This document shows positions 25,260-32,446 of a DNA stretch of 45,322 nt, in pieces (the first letter of the stretch is position 1; every line of letters starts with the position of its first letter). The notes beneath the pieces are model-generated. The model was given only the letters and a program-made list of their open reading frames with translations. It was not told the DNA's origin and did not search any database. The translations under genes and the position numbers were made by a program. This DNA comes from JAMIFV01 sp035906055. Its GTDB lineage: Bacteria; Pseudomonadota; Alphaproteobacteria; Rickettsiales; JABCZZ01. The DNA lies in contig JAMIFV010000050.1 of assembly GCA_035906055.1 (NCBI GenBank), positions 1 to 45,322 of the forward strand, written 5' to 3'.

Positions 25260-26090
25260 CTATGCTTTTTTTCGTTTGGTGCTGGGGATCTCGTTGATGT
25301 TCTGCTCGGGCTGCACGGCGTGCAGGTGGCGCAGCAGTTCCGGGTGGCCCACGAAATAGGCAGGCAGTTCAATAGACAGGTTATACATGACGGATTTGCC
25401 GTCATGCTGTTCGATCGCGCCGCCCGCCGCCCGGATGATGGCGTAGGTGGCGGCGCTGTCCCAGATGCGGAAGCCCGGCCGTTCCGAGCAGAACGTGGCT
25501 TCGCCGGTGGCGACGAGGCAGGCGCGGCGCTGGCCGCGTGTGAATATCACTTTCAGCGTGCTTTCTTCCGCCGGGGCGTGGGTGGGCAGCGTGTCGGGGC
25601 GGACGGCGGCGGTCTGCGCGCCGTCATGCGCCGGTGCCACATGGATGACACGCGGCGTTTCCTTGTCCACCTGCTTGTAGGCCTTGCCGTCATCGCCGGT
25701 GTAATAGAGTTCTTCCATGCCGGGGAAATAGAGCACGCCCAGCACAGGCACGCCGCCCGCCACCAGCGCCACGTTGATACTGTAGGCGTTACCGCCCGCA
25801 GCGTAATTGGCGGTGACGTCGAGGGGGTCGATCGCCCAGAAGGAGGGCGCGGAGCTGAGTATTTTTTCGTTCTCTGCCGGTGAGCCTTCTTCGGAGATGA
25901 CGGGTATATCGGGTGTGATACGCGCAAGCGCCTTGCACAGAAGGTTATGGCTGCTCACATCGGTTTCGGTGACGACGGTTCCGTCCTGTTTCACCGAAAG
26001 GCTGATGCGCGGCTGCATCGTGCGGGCAAGGGCCCCGGCCTCTTGCACGGAAGCTAGCAATGGTTCGATCGGCGGGCGCGTAGCGTTCAT
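25260..26090 (-). CDS. Inositol monophosphatase/CysQ-like phosphatase, altered motif
   Basis: 276 residues with the layout of the Mg/Li-sensitive phosphatase superfamily, closest by eye to CysQ (3'(2'),5'-bisphosphate nucleotidase). Metal ligands look present: VISEEGS (Glu67-68) and FWAIDPLD (Asp88, Asp91), with WDSAATYAIIRAAGG near the end. The usual DPLDGT reads DPLDVT here (Val92), an unusual change in the metal/phosphate loop. It is placed between hisH/GNAT and hisA. Alternatives are a histidinol-phosphatase-like role, suggested only by the neighbours, or reduced activity. Confidence 0.8.
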   Translation of the reverse strand: MNATRPPIEPLLASVQEAGALARTMQPRISLSVKQDGTVVTETDVSSHNLLCKALARITPDIPVISEEGSPAENEKILSSAPSFWAIDPLDVTANYAAGGNAYSINVALVAGGVPVLGVLYFPGMEELYYTGDDGKAYKQVDKETPRVIHVAPAHDGAQTAAVRPDTLPTHAPAEESTLKVIFTRGQRRACLVATGEATFCSERPGFRIWDSAATYAIIRAAGGAIEQHDGKSVMYNLSIELPAYFVGHPELLRHLHAVQPEQNINEIPSTKRKKA

Positions 26091-26102
26091 GCCTGTTCTT
26101 TG

Positions 26103-26639
26103 CTATGTTATCTTCATGATCGGCTTGATGTTTTTATAGAAATGGTGACCGGCGACCATGAAGCCGTTTACCATCTCATAATACGGCAAAACACCCCATT
26201 CTGTATAGCCGCATTCTTTATAGAGTTTGATGGCGGCTTCCTGTGTGGCGCGAACGTTGAGGTTGATAACCGAGAATCCCTGCGCCAGGGCTTCCGATTC
26301 CGCGGCCTGTAACAATGCCTTAGCCAGTCCGTGCCCGCGCGCCCAGGGGGCTACGAAATGATAGCTTATCGTGGCGGCGAACGCGGTGGTCTGCTTCGAG
26401 GGGGCTGGTTTGATGAGCTGGATGGAGGCGGCCACCGTGCCATCGAGCCTGCCTGCGAACAGCACGCGCTCGGGCACCACCAGCACGCCTTTCCAGAACG
26501 CTTCCAGAACGTCATTGGAGGGCGGGGTGCTCCAGTTGAACCCGATGCCTTCGCGGATGGCGTCCACGGTTGCCTCGCCGAGATCGTCAAGATCTGCCGT
26601 TTTAAACTGGGTAATCAGCTCTACTTTGATCGTAGCCAT
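26103..26639 (-). CDS. GNAT family N-acetyltransferase
   Basis: 178 residues from ATG 26639. A start at 26675 would add TKPKHEWRRVK-type residues, but those are encoded by a palindromic repeat element, so I reject it. The acetyl-CoA loop is visible as VAPWARGHGLAKALLQAA, followed by NLNVRATQEAAIKLYKECGY, the classic GNAT helix and beta-bulge. The substrate is unknown. It lies 12 bp before the CysQ-like gene on the same strand and probably shares its transcript. Confidence 0.85.
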   Translation of the reverse strand: MATIKVELITQFKTADLDDLGEATVDAIREGIGFNWSTPPSNDVLEAFWKGVLVVPERVLFAGRLDGTVAASIQLIKPAPSKQTTAFAATISYHFVAPWARGHGLAKALLQAAESEALAQGFSVINLNVRATQEAAIKLYKECGYTEWGVLPYYEMVNGFMVAGHHFYKNIKPIMKIT

Positions 26640-26643
26640 TTTT

Positions 26644-26760
26644 ACTCTGCGCCATTCATGTTTGGGCTTCGTCATCCATCGGTCCCGGTGTGCTCATGTA
26701 CTTAAGTGTACACTGCGCGCACCTCGCCTCGGCTGCCTAGCCAAAACATGAATTGTTTTG
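26644..26760 (+). repeat. ERIC-like palindrome, copy R1
   Basis: Outer arms ATTCATGTTTGGGCT (26654-26668) and AGCCAAAACATGAAT (26739-26753) pair with each other. The centre is TGTAC-TTAAGT-GTACA followed by CTGCGC. Left flank and middle (TACTCTGCGC, CATCCATCGGT, GCGCACCTCGCCTCGGCT) match copy R3 at 37044; the central stem matches R2 and R4. It overlaps the rejected upstream start of the GNAT gene. Confidence 0.75.
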
Positions 26761-26834
26761 GGTAAACAATCAAAGGGCGAATATCTTAACCGGGTTGTAT
26801 AAGGGCAGGAGCGAATGGGCAAGGTGAAATTATT

Positions 26835-27515
26835 TCACTGCATCCCCAAAAAATTCCCGATAAGCTGCAACCCGGTCTCCTGCGATTTTTCCGGGTGGAA
26901 CTGCGTGCCCATGATGTTGCCATGCGCGACAACGGCAGTAATACGCTGGCCATAGTCCGTGGTGGCCACCACATCAGTGGGGTTGGCACAAAGCGCGTGG
27001 TAGCTATGCACAAAGTAAGCGTGGCTGGCATGCCTGATGCCTGCAACGAGCGGATGGTCGGGGGCGGGGAAGGCCAGTTCGTTCCAGCCCATATGCGGTA
27101 TCTTGAGGGATTGGGGATTAGGGATTGGGGATTGCTGTTCTTCCCTGATGCCTAATCCCTGATGCCCCATCTTAACCACTTCGCCTTTTATCCACCCCAG
27201 CCCCTTATACGTGCCGTGCTCATGGCCGGTGTCGAACAAAAGCTGCATGCCCACGCAAATGCCGAGGAAGGGTTTTTTCTTTTCACGCACCTGTTTTTCC
27301 AGTGCGTCGCGCATGCCTTTCGCGGCGGTGAGGCCGCTTATGCAGTCGGCAAACGCGCCCACGCCCGGCAGCACGATATGGGTTGCCGCTTCAAGCCGCG
27401 CGGCATCGTCGGTCACGGTGATGGTAATGTCCCTGCCAGCAGCCGCGCGCTCAAACGCCTTGGCGGCGGAGCGCAGGTTGCCTGAGCCGTAATCGATAAT
27501 GGCGACCTGCTTCAT
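26835..27515 (-). CDS. hisH: Imidazole glycerol phosphate synthase subunit, with insertion
   Basis: 226 residues, longer than the usual ~200-215. A class I glutamine amidotransferase that feeds ammonia to HisF. The nucleophile Cys87 is in LGICVGMQLLF and the His-Glu pair in GTQFHPEKSQ. Between WIKGEVVKM (ends 116) and KIPHMGWNEL (starts 138) an extra ~21 residues rich in Gln/Pro/Ile (IREEQQSPIPNPQSL) replace what is normally a short link; they come from a GGGATT-type repeat. The start overlaps the DUF2628 stop in ATGA. Confidence 0.92.
   Translation of the reverse strand: MKQVAIIDYGSGNLRSAAKAFERAAAGRDITITVTDDAARLEAATHIVLPGVGAFADCISGLTAAKGMRDALEKQVREKKKPFLGICVGMQLLFDTGHEHGTYKGLGWIKGEVVKMGHQGLGIREEQQSPIPNPQSLKIPHMGWNELAFPAPDHPLVAGIRHASHAYFVHSYHALCANPTDVVATTDYGQRITAVVAHGNIMGTQFHPEKSQETGLQLIGNFLGMQ
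27105..27170 (+). repeat. G-rich palindromic insert inside hisH
   Basis: Four G-runs on the plus strand (27107-27109, 27113-27116, 27121-27123, 27127-27130) separated by 3-4 nt fit the canonical G-quadruplex pattern. The right side (27151-27168) holds the imperfect complement TAATCCCTGATGCCCC. The hisH mRNA carries the C-rich strand here. The segment keeps the hisH frame open. Confidence 0.7.
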
Positions 27516-27922
27516 GCGGTGGCAGCGGCAGTGTTGCCAGCGAAATAACGGTCAAAGAAGCGCTGTTCGGCGCGTATGAGCGAATCGCCCGATACGATGT
27601 CGGCGATGACATACCCGCGTTTTGCCAGTGCCTTGCGGCGCCATTCATTGCCTTCGAAGCCCACCACGAACATCAGCGCGCTTTCGAGGATCGAGCGGCC
27701 AACAAGGTCGAGCGTGCCTGCGTCGAACATCTCGACGATCATGAGGCTGCATACGATGATGGCGAACGAAGCCCACCACATGCGGTTATACAGCGCCCAC
27801 AGGGCGGTGAAGATGAACGCGAATACGCTGAAGCCCTCCAGCACGAACACGGGGGTCTCATAAGGCTTTGGTACCCTTGGATTCACATGCACGGTATATA
27901 CGCGATGTCTGGAACCGAACAT
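27512..27922 (-). CDS. DUF2628 membrane protein
   Basis: 136 residues. The two close hydrophobic segments (VFAFIFTALWALYNRMWWASF and the following IIVCSLMIVEMF), and a third near ALMFVVGFEGNEWRRKAL, match DUF2628, a small membrane family often found beside hisH/hisA in alphaproteobacteria. No biochemical role is established. Head-to-tail with hisB (12 bp) and hisH (overlap), so it is part of the his operon. Confidence 0.8.
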   Translation of the reverse strand: MFGSRHRVYTVHVNPRVPKPYETPVFVLEGFSVFAFIFTALWALYNRMWWASFAIIVCSLMIVEMFDAGTLDLVGRSILESALMFVVGFEGNEWRRKALAKRGYVIADIVSGDSLIRAEQRFFDRYFAGNTAAATA

Positions 27923-27934
27923 TGCAATATGCCT

Positions 27935-28522
27935 TTATAATACGCCTTTGGTGGAGGGGATATCGTCGCTCTTGCGGGGGTCGATGCTGATGGCGTCACG
28001 CAACGACCGTGCCAGCGCCTTGTAGCAGGACTCCACGATATGGTGGTTGTTTTCGCCGTAGAGATTTTCGATATGCAGCGTCATGCCGGAATTGAACGCG
28101 AAAGCCTGGAACCATTCGCGGAAGAGTTCCGTGTCCATGTCGCCGAGCTTGGGCTTGCTGAAACTGACCTTCCAGATGAAATAGGGGCGGCCTGAAATAT
28201 CCAGCGCCACGCGCGTGAGTGTTTCATCCATCGGCGCGTAAGCCGAGCCGTAACGCGTGATGCCACGGCGTTCGCCCAGCGCCTTGTTCACCGCTTCGCC
28301 CAGCGTTATGCCCACGTCCTCGGTGGTGTGGTGGTAGTCGATATGCAGGTCGCCCTTGGCCTCGATGGTGATGTCCACCAGGCTGTGGCGCGAGAGCTGT
28401 TCCATCATATGGTCGAGGAACCCGATGCCGGTGGACACGTTATAAATGCCCTTGCCGTCGAGGTTGACGGTGGCTTTAACGGACGTTTCTTTCGTTTTTC
28501 TCTCAATAGTAGCGGTGCGCAT
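27935..28522 (-). CDS. hisB: Imidazoleglycerol-phosphate dehydratase
   Basis: 195 residues from ATG 28522, with AGGA about 6 nt upstream (the longer version needs a TTG). Monofunctional HisB: the metal-binding His-rich motifs FLDHMMEQLSRHS, HIDYHHTTED and YGENNHHIVESCYKAL are all present. It dehydrates IGP to imidazole-acetol phosphate. First gene of the minus-strand his group; its promoter region is shared with divergent hslV and contains a long perfect palindrome. Confidence 0.96.
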   Translation of the reverse strand: MRTATIERKTKETSVKATVNLDGKGIYNVSTGIGFLDHMMEQLSRHSLVDITIEAKGDLHIDYHHTTEDVGITLGEAVNKALGERRGITRYGSAYAPMDETLTRVALDISGRPYFIWKVSFSKPKLGDMDTELFREWFQAFAFNSGMTLHIENLYGENNHHIVESCYKALARSLRDAISIDPRKSDDIPSTKGVL

Positions 28523-28587
28523 ATACAATCCTATGAATTCGCAGCATTTGTGCCTTTATATCATGGATTTGTCAATCAAACAGTCCT

Positions 28588-28667
28588 TGTCACCCCGTCG
28601 AATGACGGGGTCTGGCCTTGCAGCGAGTGCATGGATGGGCTGGATCCCGTCATTCGACGGGGTGACA
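28588..28667. repeat. Long perfect palindrome between hisB and hslV
   Basis: Two 22-bp arms, perfectly complementary, at 28588-28609 and 28646-28667 (the core of each is CACCCCGTCGAATGACGGG and its complement), with a 36-bp loop. It lies in the shared upstream region of hisB and hslV. It belongs to the broad class of GTCA...TGAC dispersed palindromes, of which relatives occur at 32235 and 40912. Confidence 0.85.
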
Positions 28668-28724
28668 GGATGAAAAACAATAAAATCCCTTGAAATTCTT
28701 AAAAACCTCCCCATGTTAGTGGGC

Positions 28725-29285
28725 ATGAGCGAACAAAACACACTTCCCACATGGCACGGCACCACCATTATCTCTGTACGCAAGGGCGGCAGCGTCGTGG
28801 TGGCAGGGGACGGGCAGGTAAGCATCGGCCCCACCGTGATAAAATCCACCGCCCGCAAGGTGCGCAGGCTCGCCGGTGACAAGATACTCACCGGCTTCGC
28901 AGGCGCTACGGCGGACGCCTTCACGTTGTTTGAGCGCCTTGAGGCGAAGCTGGAAAAACACCCCGGCCAGCTCACCCGCGCCTGCGTGGAACTGGCCAAG
29001 GACTGGCGCACCGACCGTTACCTGCGCCGCTTAGAGGCGATGCTGCTGGTGGCGGACGCTTCCACCTCCCTCATCGTTACCGGCACCGGCGACGTGCTGG
29101 AGCCGGAAGACGGCATCATGGCCATCGGTTCAGGCGGTAATTATGCGCTCGCTGCCGCGCGCGCGCTGGCAGATTCCAAACTCAGCGCCGAAGAGATATG
29201 CCGCAAGGCGATGAAGATCGCCGCCGATATCTGCGTCTATACCAATGAGAACGTGACGATCGAGAAACTGGATACTAAAGCTTAA
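28725..29285 (+). CDS. hslV: HslV peptidase subunit
   Basis: 186 residues from ATG 28725; ATG 28713 would add four residues. It is the proteolytic subunit of the HslUV ATP-dependent protease. The mature N-terminal Thr is in WHGTTIISVRKGG, so about 12 residues are removed as a propeptide; such extended leaders are common in alphaproteobacterial HslV. GDGQVSIGPTVIK and LTGFAGATAD are typical. Unlike most genomes, hslU does not follow directly: two minus-strand genes lie between. Confidence 0.95.
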   Translation: MSEQNTLPTWHGTTIISVRKGGSVVVAGDGQVSIGPTVIKSTARKVRRLAGDKILTGFAGATADAFTLFERLEAKLEKHPGQLTRACVELAKDWRTDRYLRRLEAMLLVADASTSLIVTGTGDVLEPEDGIMAIGSGGNYALAAARALADSKLSAEEICRKAMKIAADICVYTNENVTIEKLDTKA

Positions 29286-29323
29286 CGCGCATCGTAAGTG
29301 CTGCGTTGTGTGGTGCTCATAAA

Positions 29324-29725
29324 TCACCTTCCCTTGCTTATTATTTCCTCTGGCAGATGCGGAATGTCGCCATGAAGGCGTTTGATATAAGATTTGGGTG
29401 CGGGCACTTGTGAAGGATGAGGGGTAGGGCCGCGGGGAGGCTCCTTTGCCGTGCCTTCTGCTATATCCAGCGTGTTCTGCGCTGCGTGTGCAGAGCGTTG
29501 TGCAATGTCATGAGGAACCGGTGCGGTGGCTGCCACGGCAGGGGTGGTGAAACCACCGGCACCCAGCACTTCGTCCGCCACCAATTCATTCATGCCGTGG
29601 GCGGTAGTGCCCAGCAGTAACTTTGCAGCTACCGTAGGCGGAGCGGCTGTGGCATCGGCAGGCACTGCGGCATTGGGCAATAATACGGTTTCGGCACGTT
29701 TTAACCAATCGACGAGCTTTTTCAT
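29324..29725 (-). CDS. Unknown Ala/Pro-rich protein, 133 aa
   Basis: ATG 29725 has GAGGATG 5 nt upstream and starts 7 nt after the previous stop, so I prefer it to the longer version from 29818, which would overlap the upstream gene. The N-terminus MKKLVDWLKRAETVLL is an amphipathic helix. The rest is Ala/Pro/Thr-rich and probably disordered, ending in a basic segment with IPHLPEEIISKGR. No family recognised. It forms a two-gene unit with the 283-aa gene, placed between hslV and hslU. Confidence 0.6.
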   Translation of the reverse strand: MKKLVDWLKRAETVLLPNAAVPADATAAPPTVAAKLLLGTTAHGMNELVADEVLGAGGFTTPAVAATAPVPHDIAQRSAHAAQNTLDIAEGTAKEPPRGPTPHPSQVPAPKSYIKRLHGDIPHLPEEIISKGR

Positions 29726-29732
29726 AACATCC

Positions 29733-30584
29733 TCATAACGGTGTTGCGGTTTTGTAGATAGCCTGCTGTATGTCCGCCTGCTTTTTTGCTGCTGCAATGC
29801 GGTTGTTTTGTGCGGCAAGCGCTATTTCTTTATCGATGGAGGCGAGCATAAGCCCTTTGTCTTTCAGCGCCGTGCTGATCGTTTCGGCAGCTGCATGCAC
29901 GTTCGCATGGGTGATCCCGTCGTTGTCTATGTGCGTGATACCGGCTTTGATGCCAGCTTTCTGCAATGCGTTCATCACGGGTTCTACCGCAGCGCTGGAG
30001 CGCAGCCCCATTCGTGTGAAAAGCTCGTTGCCGGTGTTGGCGGGGTCCCTGTATTCCTGCAGATAAGTAACGGGCGAGAGTTCATACTTTATCTCGGCGT
30101 TGCTGTAGTAAAAAGGCCGTACTTTATCCGCAAAACGGTCGCGGGCTTCGAGCGTGCTTATCTTCACCAGCCCCCGTTCGGAAGGAGGCGTGCGTGTGAC
30201 TGCCAGTTCCATCTCCATGATCTGGTCTGCCACACTGGGGCTGATGCCGCCGGGAGCATCGCCCAGTTTCCCCATAGCGCAGAGCGTGGCGGGCATGGCG
30301 GTGGTAGGGTCGATATTACGCATGATGAAGGTTTTGGCCTCGGTGCCGCTTGCTTCAGATGTAACCTGCGCATCAAGTCCGCGTTCTTTAAGTTTCTCCT
30401 GCAGATTGGCAACGGCTTCATCGCTTCTCACGGAAAGTTTAAGATCCATGCTGGTCAGGGATACGTCTAAACCTATAGAGTTTACTGTTGGGCTAAGGCC
30501 GCTTTCAGCCATGTAGGCGACCTTGCTCGCATTGGAGGAAGCATCGTCGGCAGAGGTCTGTATTTTTTCAACGGTGATAGGCAT
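29733..30584 (-). CDS. Unknown protein, 283 aa, between hslV and hslU
   Basis: No recognised domain, no signal peptide and no membrane helix. The sequence alternates predicted strands and helices. Two segments have the look helix-Gly-strand: AVANLQEKLKERGLDAQV (~58-75) and AVEPVMNALQKAGIKAGI (~199-216). The C-terminus is a long basic/Ala-rich helix. The helix-Gly pattern faintly recalls the modules of the unknown genes at 2686-5004, but I would not call homology from this. First gene of a two-gene minus-strand unit; promoter region 30585-30775 shared with divergent hslU. Confidence 0.65.
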   Translation of the reverse strand: MPITVEKIQTSADDASSNASKVAYMAESGLSPTVNSIGLDVSLTSMDLKLSVRSDEAVANLQEKLKERGLDAQVTSEASGTEAKTFIMRNIDPTTAMPATLCAMGKLGDAPGGISPSVADQIMEMELAVTRTPPSERGLVKISTLEARDRFADKVRPFYYSNAEIKYELSPVTYLQEYRDPANTGNELFTRMGLRSSAAVEPVMNALQKAGIKAGITHIDNDGITHANVHAAAETISTALKDKGLMLASIDKEIALAAQNNRIAAAKKQADIQQAIYKTATPL

Positions 30585-30775
30585 GTAAATTGATACGGGT
30601 GATGATCTTTGGTGCCCAAATTAGCAAAAAAATATGGGTTTATTGTTAAGATTATGTGAAATTGCTGCTCCCGCTGACATGGGACAACTGCCTGCCTTGA
30701 ATAAAAATATCAGTAAAAATAACATATTACCCTTTTCCTATTGAAAAATAGCCGCGCACACCCTATCTCCAGTGC

Positions 30776-32101
30776 ATGAACGCCACACCCGCTACCGAAC
30801 TTACCCCCCGCGAGATTGTCAACGAGCTTGACCGCTACATCGTAGGCCAGAAGGATGCCAAGCGCGCCGTGTCCATCGCGCTGCGCAACCGCTGGCGCCG
30901 CCAGCAGGTGGACGAAGACCTGCGCGACGAGATCATGCCCAAGAACATCCTCATGATCGGGCCGACCGGCGTGGGCAAGACCGAAATCGCGCGCCGTCTC
31001 GCCAAGCTCGCTAAAGCGCCGTTTATCAAGGTGGAAGCCACCAAATTCACCGAAGTGGGTTATGTGGGGCGCGATGTGGATTCCATCATCCGCGACCTGA
31101 TGGAAGTTGCCATCGCCATGGTGCGCGAGCGCCAGCACCGCGAAGTGCGCGCGAAAGCCGAAGCCAATACGGAAGAACGTCTCCTCAATGCGCTGGTGGG
31201 TGAAACCGCGAGTGAAGAAACGCGCCGCAAGTTCCGTGAGAAACTGCGCGCAGGCGAGTTGCAGGATAAAGAGATCGACATCGAAGTGGCTGACACCGGC
31301 AATTCCGCGTTCCCCAGTTTTGATATTCCGGGCATGCCCGGCGGCCAGATGGGTGTGCTTAACTTAAGCGACATCCTCGGCAAGGCCATGGGCGGACGCA
31401 CCAAGACGCGCCGCATGAGCGTGGCCGACAGCAGGAAGCTGCTCATTGCCGAAGAGAGCGAAAAGCTGCTCGATCAGGAAAAAGTGACCAAGGAAGCCAT
31501 CGACGCCGCCGAGAATCACGGCATCGTGTTCCTCGATGAAATCGACAAAGTCGCCGCGCGTCAGGAAATGCGCGGAGCGGAAGTGAGCCGCGAAGGCGTG
31601 CAGCGCGACCTGCTGCCGCTCATCGAAGGCACCACCATTTCCACCAAATACGGCCCGGTGAAGACCGACCATATCCTCTTCATCGCGTCGGGCGCGTTCC
31701 ATATGGCCAAGCCTTCCGACCTGCTGCCCGAATTGCAGGGGCGCCTGCCGATCCGCGTGGAGCTTCAGCCGCTTTCTGAAGACGACATGATGAGCATCCT
31801 CACCGAGCCGGAAGCGAGCCTTATCAAGCAGTATACCGCATTGCTGGCGACCGACGGCGTGACCGCTGATTTTACGAAAGACGGCATCCGCGCGCTGGCG
31901 TCGCTTGCCACTAAAGTAAACCGCGAAGTGGAAAATATCGGTGCGCGCCGCCTGCACACGATGATGGAAAAACTGCTGGAAGAAGTGAGTTTTGAAGCGC
32001 CTTCCGACAAAGCCAGCAAGGTGAAGATCACCGGCGATTATGTGGAAAAACATATCGGTGAACTCACTAAAAACACCGATCTGAGCAAATTTATCCTGTA
32101 A
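30776..32101 (+). CDS. hslU: HslU ATPase subunit
   Basis: 441 residues, full length AAA+ unfoldase of HslUV. Walker A GPTGVGKTE (62-70), Walker B GIVFLDEIDK (~250), the sensor region and GSYFVE-like pore segment EVGYVGRDVDSI are visible. The C-terminal tail LSKFIL is the typical peptide that inserts into HslV. Separated from hslV by about 1.5 kb of unrelated minus-strand genes, so it needs its own promoter. Its stop codon is part of the outer arm of palindrome R2. Confidence 0.96.
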   Translation: MNATPATELTPREIVNELDRYIVGQKDAKRAVSIALRNRWRRQQVDEDLRDEIMPKNILMIGPTGVGKTEIARRLAKLAKAPFIKVEATKFTEVGYVGRDVDSIIRDLMEVAIAMVRERQHREVRAKAEANTEERLLNALVGETASEETRRKFREKLRAGELQDKEIDIEVADTGNSAFPSFDIPGMPGGQMGVLNLSDILGKAMGGRTKTRRMSVADSRKLLIAEESEKLLDQEKVTKEAIDAAENHGIVFLDEIDKVAARQEMRGAEVSREGVQRDLLPLIEGTTISTKYGPVKTDHILFIASGAFHMAKPSDLLPELQGRLPIRVELQPLSEDDMMSILTEPEASLIKQYTALLATDGVTADFTKDGIRALASLATKVNREVENIGARRLHTMMEKLLEEVSFEAPSDKASKVKITGDYVEKHIGELTKNTDLSKFIL

Positions 32102-32215
32102 ATCTCTACTGTGGCAGGCTGCAAACAGTGATTTTCTGCGATCCGCTGCTCACGTACTTTAACGTACGCTGCGCTTCTCAAAAATCCCAGTTTTCGCATC
32201 GCCACAGCGAGATTT
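32100..32215 (+). repeat. ERIC-like palindrome, copy R2, at the hslU stop
   Basis: Arms AAATCTC-t-ACTGTGGC and GCCACAG-c-GAGATTT pair; the centre CGTAC-TTTAAC-GTACG is an inner stem followed by CTGCGC. The left arm begins within the hslU TAA codon. It resembles copy R4 at prfC in both arms and centre. Confidence 0.8.
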
Positions 32216-32234
32216 GTATAACTACATTTATTCT

Positions 32235-32300
32235 TGTCATTCCGGCGAAAGCCGGAATCCAGTGCTTGCTTTCTGGATACCGACTTTCGTCGGTATGACA
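32235..32300 (+). repeat. GTCATTCC-type dispersed palindrome
   Basis: TTGTCATTCCGGCGAAAGCC opens and CGACTTTCGTCGGTATGACAA-like sequence closes an imperfect palindrome with two inner hairpins (CCGGCGAAAGCCGG and CCGACTTTCGTCGG). This type is found widely in proteobacterial intergenic regions. With R2 before it and element B after it, it fills the 345-bp gap 32102-32446, in which I see no gene. Confidence 0.75.
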
Positions 32301-32322
32301 ATTACAATGGTGCCGTAGTCAC

Positions 32323-32386
32323 GGAGGAGTCTTTCACGACGACCCCGGGGTGAATGCGCGGAGCGCAGAGGGGAAAGCGTTTCCCC
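32323..32386 (+). repeat. Three-hairpin repeat element, copy B
   Basis: Head GGAGGA-9 nt-GACGACCCC, then CCCCGGGG, then TGCGC-GGA-GCGCA, then GGGGAAA-GCG-TTTCCCC (7-bp perfect stem). Same order of parts as copy A in xseA. Its reading frame corresponding to xseA would give GGVFHDDPGVNARSAEG without a stop. Confidence 0.8.
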
Positions 32387-32446
32387 TGATTTCAAAAGCA
32401 GGACAGCCCCATATACTATATTGGCACAATCGGCTAATAAGCCTTC

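Noticed and set aside
27107..27130. Telomere-like TTAGGG/TTGGGG repeats in hisH
   Set aside because: They are a short internal segment in an intact gene with circular-chromosome-type context; no sign of a linear end.
28713..28762. HslV N-terminal extension as an anomaly
   Set aside because: Longer propeptides before the catalytic Thr are usual for alphaproteobacterial HslV.
32101..32446. Small protein-coding gene from the open frame through element B
   Set aside because: No ribosome site, and the frame exists only because the repeat element keeps that frame open.
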